From UBA6165 sp044233745 (GTDB taxonomy: Bacteria > Bacteroidota > Bacteroidia > Flavobacteriales_D > Crocinitomicaceae): a stretch of 48,325 nt of DNA. Shown one piece after another: positions 42,528-48,325 of this stretch (its first letter is position 1; the number at the start of each line of letters is the position of its first letter). The notes beneath the pieces are model-generated. The model ran no database searches. It was given only the letters and a program-made list of their open reading frames with translations, and had not been told where the DNA came from. A program made the translations under genes and the position numbers. The stretch is from assembly GCA_044233745.1 (NCBI GenBank), contig JBIIJN010000013.1, positions 1 to 48,325 on the forward strand, written 5' to 3'.

Positions 42528-43873
42528 AAGACCAATAAAGCCATCATAAATATTACTCCGCTAATCGCAAACAAAGCCAAACAATACGGAAAAATGTCCT
42601 TCAACTTGATTTTCGTGATACCGAGCAAAGGCAGCGCCCAAAATGGTTGTAACATATTGGTCCACTGATCGCCATAAGACAGTGCCATTATGGTTTTTGG
42701 GATACTTAGTCCTAGTTCACTAGCCGCTTGAATCAACATTGGACCTTGAATATAGAACTGGCCTCCCCCACTCGGAATGAAAAAATTCAAGAGTCCTGCA
42801 CTTAAAAATGCGAGCACATGAAAAGACTGAGCAGATGCGTTCGAAACAAATGCATCAGAGAGAAAATCAGAGAGACCACTGGCTTTCATTAAGCCGATAA
42901 TTCCGAAATACAAAGGAAACTGTATCAAAATTCCGGCAGCATCACCCATTGCGACACGAACAGCTTCAGCAAATCTTTTTAAGTCGTTGTGGAAAATAAT
43001 CCCAAGACCGAGTAGACAAAAATTAATGAAATTTACATTTAAAAAGCCAGCCGCAGTTGTAGTATTTTGGTGGACCGCTACAATCACTGCTACGGTAAGA
43101 ATGATGATGCCAACAAATGCAGATAAATTCAGGCGAAATTTAAAAGACACATCAAATTCATTTGTTGGAGCCGCATCAATAAAAACCTCTTTGGCTTTGA
43201 AAAAACGAGACAACCCATACAAGAGCAATGGAATCGAAACAAGCAAAGCAAAAAACACGGCAATGTTCATATTCGAAAAAATTGTTTCGCTGGCTTGAAT
43301 CACCACTGGAAAGTCGGCATTCACCTGATAACCCGCTTGGATCATCATCTCCTTTACCGCATGCTCTTCCATGGCTTTTGTAGGGCTGCTTCCCGATAAA
43401 CCACCATGCCAAACGAGCATACTCACATAAGCAGAAGCACCTACCAAACCAACGTTAATGGGTTGATTTCTCAAATGGAATTGTTTGAGCACATGTTTCA
43501 CCATCAAAGCAGCCAACACCAAAGCCAATCCCCAATTGATGTAGGCCAAAACAATTGCTGTTATAGAAATCGTAATAGAAGCACTCGCAGAATTGGTGCA
43601 ATATCGCGTTAAGGTGCTGATAAACATTCCAAAAACTGAGGTTAGGGCCAATACATGACCCAAAACCAAAATCAAAATCATTTGAAAAGCAAAATAAAGC
43701 CCACCAGCAGAATTGTCCCACAATCCTGAGTACCACGCCAAAGACAAATCGTGAGCACCCTCCATCCATGATGTTCCACTTTGCATTTTGTGCAACAACG
43801 CAAGGATGAACACAAATGCAGTAAGCCATAAGGCAATGGTGAACGGCGATGGAAAGGAAAGACGTTTAAACAT
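42524..43873 (-). CDS. Short-chain fatty acid transporter family protein (AtoE/TIGR00366-like)
   Basis: A 449-residue membrane protein with about 11-12 hydrophobic segments. Typical stretches are GLWDNSAGGLYFAFQMILILVLGHVLA at the N-terminal part, SAYVSMLVWHGGLSGSSP in the middle and FFIPSGGGQFYIQGPMLIQAA near the C-terminus, as in the AtoE group of short-chain fatty acid permeases. It probably imports acetoacetate, butyrate or similar acids. No atoDAB genes flank it. ATG 43873 lies only 11 bases after the terminator hairpin of the upstream gene. Confidence 0.85.
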   Translation of the reverse strand: MFKRLSFPSPFTIALWLTAFVFILALLHKMQSGTSWMEGAHDLSLAWYSGLWDNSAGGLYFAFQMILILVLGHVLALTSVFGMFISTLTRYCTNSASASITISITAIVLAYINWGLALVLAALMVKHVLKQFHLRNQPINVGLVGASAYVSMLVWHGGLSGSSPTKAMEEHAVKEMMIQAGYQVNADFPVVIQASETIFSNMNIAVFFALLVSIPLLLYGLSRFFKAKEVFIDAAPTNEFDVSFKFRLNLSAFVGIIILTVAVIVAVHQNTTTAAGFLNVNFINFCLLGLGIIFHNDLKRFAEAVRVAMGDAAGILIQFPLYFGIIGLMKASGLSDFLSDAFVSNASAQSFHVLAFLSAGLLNFFIPSGGGQFYIQGPMLIQAASELGLSIPKTIMALSYGDQWTNMLQPFWALPLLGITKIKLKDIFPYCLALFAISGVIFMMALLVF

Positions 43874-43884
43874 AGCACAATGAT

Positions 43885-43917
43885 AAAAAAAATCCGCTAC
43901 CCAAAGAGCAGCGGATT
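43885..43917 (-). terminator. Terminator of the CsgG-like/barrel gene
   Basis: Perfect 8-base arms (43891-43898, AATCCGCT, and 43910-43917, AGCGGATT) with an 11-base loop. On the minus strand the stem is followed by eight T residues, which pair with the A run at 43885-43892. It lies 20 bases after the stop at 43937 and just before the AtoE-like start. Confidence 0.85.
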
Positions 43918-43936
43918 ACTTTTTCTAATTCCTATT

Positions 43937-45067
43937 TTATCTTCCTTTGCCGTTGATTCCAATGGAAATACCAACACGGTAAGATTTTCTATGCATTACA
44001 GTAAATGCGTTGATTGGCACGTTGAGATTGCCCGACCTCAAACTGAAACCAGCAGCCAAAACGAAACCCACATTTACGGTGTAATCTCCACGACTGTCAA
44101 GACGATTCACATACTCAGGTGGGTCCTGGTCAGGAAAAGCTGGCTCCCATTCAGAGCGCAATCTCCAGTCTCCATTGTTGTCGAAATAACCACTAGCCAC
44201 TTGAGCCAGCGCAAAATTAGGACCAAAGGCAAATTCAACACCTGTTTTATTGTCGCGAATACCATGTAATAGTGTTAAAGAAGGAATAAATAATCCTTGC
44301 TCAATACCCGTAATCATAGGGATGAATTCAAAAAGTGCCTGCAAACGACCTTGATTCAAATACTGCGTTTCAAACTGGTAGCCAAATTGAAACATGACTG
44401 CTTTGGAATCAAAACCACCTTGCGAACGAGGCGCTTTCATGATTTCTCTATTTTCGCCCAAAATTCCAACCATGCCAATTCTAAATCCTGATAAATTCAA
44501 ACGATTCACACCGGGGTTATTCACCAACTCGTCTCGGCTATATTGGTAGGTAAGCGATTTATTCAAGGCCTCATCAACTGGCAAACTATACATCTGGCGC
44601 AAGGTGATTTCGACCATGGCCTTCAATTGGTCTGGCAGAAAGCGGAATTCGCGAGAAATAGAATTACTTACGCGTTTTGAAGCAATATCTACCTCTCTCA
44701 GTGAAACAACAATAGAACCTTCAACATATTCAATTGAACCACTCACCACGCGCTCCACTTTTAACAATTCACCTGTTTCAATCAAACAATTAATATCAAA
44801 ACACTCATCTAATTTGGCATTGCTAACAACGCGTTCCATATCTTGGCGATACGCCACCTGATAGATCGAAAGCTTTTCCAATTCGCGGCGAACCATAGTG
44901 CCAGCCGTTAAATTATCGAGCGCCGCCATTTTCAAGCGAATACTCTTTGTAGCTTCCACATTCAAAACAGCGCAGGTCTTTTTAAAATCGCCTTGAGCAA
45001 AAATGCTGGCAAAATTGACAAATATCAACGCGCCTAAAAACAACAATACATTCATTTTCGTTTTCAT
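43937..45067 (-). CDS. Exported protein with a CsgG/LpoB-like domain and a barrel-like C-terminus
   Basis: A 376-residue protein with a signal peptide (ending FASIFAQ). The N-terminal half (about residues 30-150) has the CsgG/LpoB-like pattern of envelope helper proteins: a Cys-containing CAVLNVEA strand, LDECFDINCLIETGELLKVERVVSGSI and the VSLREVDIASKRV strand. The C-terminal half (about 190-376) consists of strand-like segments of alternating hydrophobicity (SGFRIGMVGILGEN, QFGYQFETQYL, GFVLAAGFSLRSG), ending IGINGKGR. This suggests a small outer-membrane barrel, not proved by sequence. The function is unknown; the N-terminal half hints at an adaptor in the periplasm. Single gene with its own terminator. 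Confidence 0.65.
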   Translation of the reverse strand: MKTKMNVLLFLGALIFVNFASIFAQGDFKKTCAVLNVEATKSIRLKMAALDNLTAGTMVRRELEKLSIYQVAYRQDMERVVSNAKLDECFDINCLIETGELLKVERVVSGSIEYVEGSIVVSLREVDIASKRVSNSISREFRFLPDQLKAMVEITLRQMYSLPVDEALNKSLTYQYSRDELVNNPGVNRLNLSGFRIGMVGILGENREIMKAPRSQGGFDSKAVMFQFGYQFETQYLNQGRLQALFEFIPMITGIEQGLFIPSLTLLHGIRDNKTGVEFAFGPNFALAQVASGYFDNNGDWRLRSEWEPAFPDQDPPEYVNRLDSRGDYTVNVGFVLAAGFSLRSGNLNVPINAFTVMHRKSYRVGISIGINGKGR

Positions 45068-45271
45068 AATTCTAAATTTTGGGGAGTCACTGACTTTGTT
45101 AATTTTTTGTTAACTCCAATTTATTGTTCGGATTTTAACAAAGGTCATGCCAGAAATTCGGCATTCATTTTTGTGATTTTCAAGACAAATATAACACTTA
45201 TGGCTAAGCAGAAAATTGAATATGACACAAATCATATACTGCTCTTATCGCGATGGCACTCTAATTTGCTT

Positions 45272-45279
45272 TACCTTTG
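45272..45279 (+). promoter_or_regulatory. -7 box of rnr
   Basis: TACCTTTG matches TANNTTTG, 18 bases before ATG 45298. No clear TTG at the expected distance. Confidence 0.5.
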
Positions 45280-45297
45280 TGATTATAAAACAATTAT

Positions 45298-47460
45298 ATG
45301 TCAAAAAAACATAGAAAAGGTCCGAGCAAAAAACACAATCAGGCATCAGGAAAAGAAAAAACTACGCTTCGCGACGGCATTATGCACTATTTTGAGCAAA
45401 ATCCAGAATTAATTCTCGATTACAAAATCATTAGTAAAATTCTGATGGCAGATGACCAGCAGACCAAACGTCAGATTTATCAAATATTAGAAAATTTAGC
45501 AGCTACAGGAATTTTAAAAGAAGTGAATCGAGGTAAATTTCGCTACAATGGCGGTGCGAATACCGTTGAAGGTTTACTAGAATTTACCCCGCGTGGTGCG
45601 GCATATTTACTTGTAGAAAATCAAGATGAAGATATTTACATCAATCCAAAAAACACCCAATATGCCATACATGGCGACCGCGTAAAAGTGAAAATCATCA
45701 ACTCTAGTGGACGAAGAGTAGAAGGTAAAGTAGTTGAGATTGTAGCCAGAGAACGTGAGTTTGTTGTTGGACAATTATCTGTAAGTGAGCGATTTGCATT
45801 TTTAAGACCAGATAACATGCGTTTGCATGTGGATATTTATATACCTAAAGACAAAATTGGTAAAGCCAGAAATGGTGAAAAGGTAATGGTTAAAGTTTTG
45901 GATTGGCCGCATGGGGCAGAAAGTCCGAATGGAGAAGTTGTAGAGATATTAGGTATGCCTGGTACAAACGACGCTGAAATGGTCAGTATTTTGGTTGAAA
46001 ATGGCATAAACCCAAAATTCCCGCAGGAAGTGATTGCACAAGCCGAATTTGTCTCTACTGAAATCACTGAAGACATGATTGTGGGTAGAAAAGATTTTCG
46101 AGATATTTTGACTTTTACTATCGACCCTTTGGACGCGAGAGATTTTGACGATGCTTTGTCGTATCGCTTTTTGGAAAATGGCAACAAGGAAATCGGCGTT
46201 CATATTGCTGATGTTAGTCATTATGTGCAAACAGGAAGCCCAATGGATATAGAGGCTCAAAAACGTTCGAACTCTGTTTATTTGGTTGACCGCGTTGTGC
46301 CCATGTTGCCCGAGCAGTTGTCCAATTTTGCATGTTCGTTGCGCCCCAATGAAGATAAATTGGCTTTTTCCGCTGTTTTTGAATTCGATGCCAAAGACAA
46401 AATAGTGAACCAATGGTTTGGTAGAACAGTCATCCACTCCAACCGCCGATTCACTTATGAAGAGGCTCAAGAAGTAATAGAGGGCAAATCAGAAGAATTG
46501 AAATCCGAAATTTTGGATTTGGATCGAATTGCCAAAAAATACCGCAAGGAACGCTTAAAAAACGGGGCCATGAATATTGAATCTGAAGAAGTTAGATTCA
46601 AATTGGACGAATTTGGTCAACCAGAAGAATTGATCGTAAAAGTGTCGAAAGACGCCCATAAACTGATTGAAGAATTTATGCTCTTGGCTAACAAGCATGT
46701 TTCGATGTTCTTGAGCAAGACAGAATCCAAGCAAGAAAAGCCTGTGTCTGTGTACCGCGTGCACGATACGCCAGACCAATCCAAAATTGAATTATTCAAA
46801 TTATTTATTGATAAATTTGGATATGAATTGCCGAGTTATCGCGAAGATCAATTGGCCTTGAGCATTAATAAATTGCTCTCAGATATTCGTTACAAAAATG
46901 AATACGGCATTATTCAAAGCATGGCCATACGCACCATGGCAAGAGCAGCATACGACACTGAAAATATCGGTCACTACGGTTTGGCTTTTGATTACTATAC
47001 ACATTTTACTTCTCCCATCAGAAGATATGCCGACTTGGTAATTCACCGCTTGTTGCAGTCGAAACTATTGGGTGAGCGACCTCCCTATTCGCAAGCCGAG
47101 TTGACTACAATTTGTAAACAAGCATCGCGCATGGAGCGAAAGGCTGTAGATGCCGAGCGCGATTCAACCAAGTATTTCCAAGTGCTTTATTTGAAGGATT
47201 CCGTTGGCGAAACTTTCGATGGTATTGTTCAGGGCATCACCGACTTTGGTATGTTTGTTGAAATGACTGAAAATCGCTGCGAAGGTATGGTTACCTTGGA
47301 TGATATTCAATCAGACCGTTACAGTTTCGACCAGAAAAACTATCAAATTATTGGTTCCAAAACGGGCAATACTTTCACGATGGGCTCTGCCGTTCGCGTA
47401 AAAATCAAAGATATTGATTTGAGAAAACGCACGATTGATTTGGTTTTGGTGGAGAAGTAA
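45298..47460 (+). CDS. rnr: Ribonuclease R (3'-5' exoribonuclease, RNB family)
   Basis: A 720-residue processive exoribonuclease that degrades structured RNA and takes part in rRNA and mRNA turnover. A basic N-terminus (MSKKHRKGPSKKHN) and a winged-helix-like region lead to cold-shock domains (about residues 80-230). The RNB catalytic domain starts near residue 275 with FTIDPLDARDFDDALSY, carrying the metal-binding aspartates, and includes HFTSPIRRYADLVIHR. The final ~80 residues form an S1 domain (FDGIVQGITDFGMFVEM). Length and order match RNase R rather than RNase II. Confidence 0.94.
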   Translation: MSKKHRKGPSKKHNQASGKEKTTLRDGIMHYFEQNPELILDYKIISKILMADDQQTKRQIYQILENLAATGILKEVNRGKFRYNGGANTVEGLLEFTPRGAAYLLVENQDEDIYINPKNTQYAIHGDRVKVKIINSSGRRVEGKVVEIVAREREFVVGQLSVSERFAFLRPDNMRLHVDIYIPKDKIGKARNGEKVMVKVLDWPHGAESPNGEVVEILGMPGTNDAEMVSILVENGINPKFPQEVIAQAEFVSTEITEDMIVGRKDFRDILTFTIDPLDARDFDDALSYRFLENGNKEIGVHIADVSHYVQTGSPMDIEAQKRSNSVYLVDRVVPMLPEQLSNFACSLRPNEDKLAFSAVFEFDAKDKIVNQWFGRTVIHSNRRFTYEEAQEVIEGKSEELKSEILDLDRIAKKYRKERLKNGAMNIESEEVRFKLDEFGQPEELIVKVSKDAHKLIEEFMLLANKHVSMFLSKTESKQEKPVSVYRVHDTPDQSKIELFKLFIDKFGYELPSYREDQLALSINKLLSDIRYKNEYGIIQSMAIRTMARAAYDTENIGHYGLAFDYYTHFTSPIRRYADLVIHRLLQSKLLGERPPYSQAELTTICKQASRMERKAVDAERDSTKYFQVLYLKDSVGETFDGIVQGITDFGMFVEMTENRCEGMVTLDDIQSDRYSFDQKNYQIIGSKTGNTFTMGSAVRVKIKDIDLRKRTIDLVLVEK

Positions 47461-47488
47461 AACACGCTTTGATGTGTCTGAAAAAACA

Positions 47489-47514
47489 AAAAGCCCGTGA
47501 AATTCACAGGCTTT
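47489..47514. terminator. Shared terminator between rnr and the OmpA-like gene
   Basis: AAAGCC-C-GTGA and TCAC-A-GGCTTT form a hairpin with one mismatch and a 3-base loop, with T residues (TTTATTGTTTT) after it on the plus strand and an A run (Ts in the other transcript) on the left. It lies 28 bases after the rnr stop and serves both convergent genes. Confidence 0.75.
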
Positions 47515-47536
47515 ATTGTTTTGGGTTATGCGGGTT

Positions 47537-48325
47537 TTATTCGCCAATAATTTTCATGATTTTATCCAGATTTGGTGTAAGGATAATTTCTGTTCTGCGG
47601 TTTAATGCGCGTCCTTCTGGTGTGTCATTTGAAGCTTTGGGCATATATTCACCTCTTCCTGCGGCAGTTAAACGCATGGGTAAAATGCCATAATTGGAGG
47701 TCAACATGCGAACAATGGTTATGGCGCGAGCCACTGACAAATCCCAATTATCCTTGTATAAAGAAGTTTTGATTGGCACATTATCGGTGTGACCTTCAAC
47801 CATTACATCGATGTCTGGATTTTTCTTCAGCACTTCTCCTAAAATACGGATGGCATCTTTTCCTTTGGCTTCAATATCAACACTACCCGATTTGAACAGC
47901 AATTTATTGGACAAGGACAAGTAAACCTTACCATCGCGCATTTCGATGCTAATTTCATCAGACTGAAAACCAACCAAGGCATTGCGCAAGGCATCGTTTA
48001 TACTTCTGGTTATTGAATCTTGCTTGTCCAAACGACGTTGCAAATCAAGAATGGCCAATTCACGTTCTTGAATCTCTAATTCGCGTTGACGCAACAAAGC
48101 CTCATTTTTTGCAATTAACAGTTCTTTCGCTTCTAGAGCAGCCTCTTTCTCGCGCAAACGCTCATTGAACATTTGTGCGTCCAAACCCTTGTCTGTATAT
48201 AAACTAGAGAATTTTGCCTGCAATTCAATGAACTCCTTTTTCATGGCTTCGTATTCATCTTTGAGACGCTGATTTTCTCTTTGCAAAGAAGCCAATTCGT
48301 TTTCGAGTGTAGTGTTGGTGGAGCG
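47537..48325 (-). CDS. OmpA/MotB-family peptidoglycan-binding protein, cut by the right edge
   Basis: At least 262 residues; the reading frame is still open at base 48325, so the N-terminus is outside the window. An internal TTG at 48295 is not a convincing start, since the coiled-coil register continues upstream of it. The visible N-terminal part (about 110 residues) is a long coiled coil (for example RLREKEAALEAKELLIAKNE). The C-terminal part is an OmpA domain: LFKSGSVDIEAKGKDAIRIL, the binding motif EGHTDNVPI, NWDLSVARAITIVRML, AAGRGEYMP and the final NRRTEIIL. It should bind peptidoglycan in the periplasm. The missing N-terminus decides between a lipoprotein and a membrane-anchored (MotB-like) form. 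Confidence 0.85.
   Translation of the reverse strand, partial: RSTNTTLENELASLQRENQRLKDEYEAMKKEFIELQAKFSSLYTDKGLDAQMFNERLREKEAALEAKELLIAKNEALLRQRELEIQERELAILDLQRRLDKQDSITRSINDALRNALVGFQSDEISIEMRDGKVYLSLSNKLLFKSGSVDIEAKGKDAIRILGEVLKKNPDIDVMVEGHTDNVPIKTSLYKDNWDLSVARAITIVRMLTSNYGILPMRLTAAGRGEYMPKASNDTPEGRALNRRTEIILTPNLDKIMKIIGE

Overview
The window is about 48.3 kb of AT-rich bacterial chromosome from a member of the Bacteroidota, most likely the order Flavobacteriales. The evidence is the type IX secretion (T9SS) and gliding genes (PorU, PorV and a GldJ-type lipoprotein), secreted proteins with T9SS C-terminal sorting domains, the near absence of Shine-Dalgarno sequences, and repeated TANNTTTG promoter boxes just upstream of start codons. 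No rRNA, tRNA, insertion sequence, prophage or CRISPR array was seen. Most of the window is ordinary core genome with a few accessory genes.

Layout. Bases 1-4.4 kb hold a fragment similar to a small gene further on, a putative lipoprotein, that small conserved gene, and a large SprB-repeat surface protein with a type B sorting domain. Bases 4.4-9.6 kb (minus strand) form a tightly coupled chain: T9SS-secreted subtilisin-like protease, pabB, tilS and a GNAT acetyltransferase that lacks a normal start codon. Bases 9.7-10.7 kb carry a compact toxin-antitoxin pair: an antitoxin in which an XRE-type DNA-binding domain is fused to a MntA-like nucleotidyltransferase, followed by a HepT-like toxin, with a perfect inverted repeat over the promoter. 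This is the clearest accessory system here. Bases 10.7-13 kb hold a glycosyltransferase 9, a lipoprotein and a membrane protein. Bases 13.1-19.2 kb hold the (p)ppGpp synthetase/hydrolase and then an overlapping set: Fur-family regulator, STAS protein, purA and OstA-like protein. Bases 19.1-22.9 kb (minus strand) hold an acidic protein, a hotdog thioesterase, a MarR regulator, an MsbA-like ABC exporter and a thioredoxin-like protein. Bases 23-24.9 kb hold a MenE-like ligase and a membrane-anchored J-domain protein.

Bases 24.9-33.2 kb are the T9SS/gliding block: porU, porV and cdd on the minus strand, with gldJ divergent. Bases 33.2-37.9 kb hold small envelope proteins (one apparently frameshifted), a DUF4294 protein and an AddB-like nuclease. 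Bases 38-39.6 kb hold bcp and recA, followed by a gene-free stretch with a 55-bp tandem repeat. The rest holds a PaaY-like hexapeptide protein, a WD40 protein, a DUF368 transporter, an AtoE-like transporter, a CsgG-like/barrel protein, ribonuclease R and an OmpA-like protein cut by the right edge.

How the genes fit together. The protease (type A sorting domain) and the SprB-repeat protein (type B) look like cargo for the T9SS whose sortase (PorU) and shuttle (PorV) are encoded here. Several other genes serve the envelope: OstA-like, GT9, DUF368, the OmpA-like protein and the ABC exporter. All functional calls come from reading motifs and family resemblance by eye. No database search was run.
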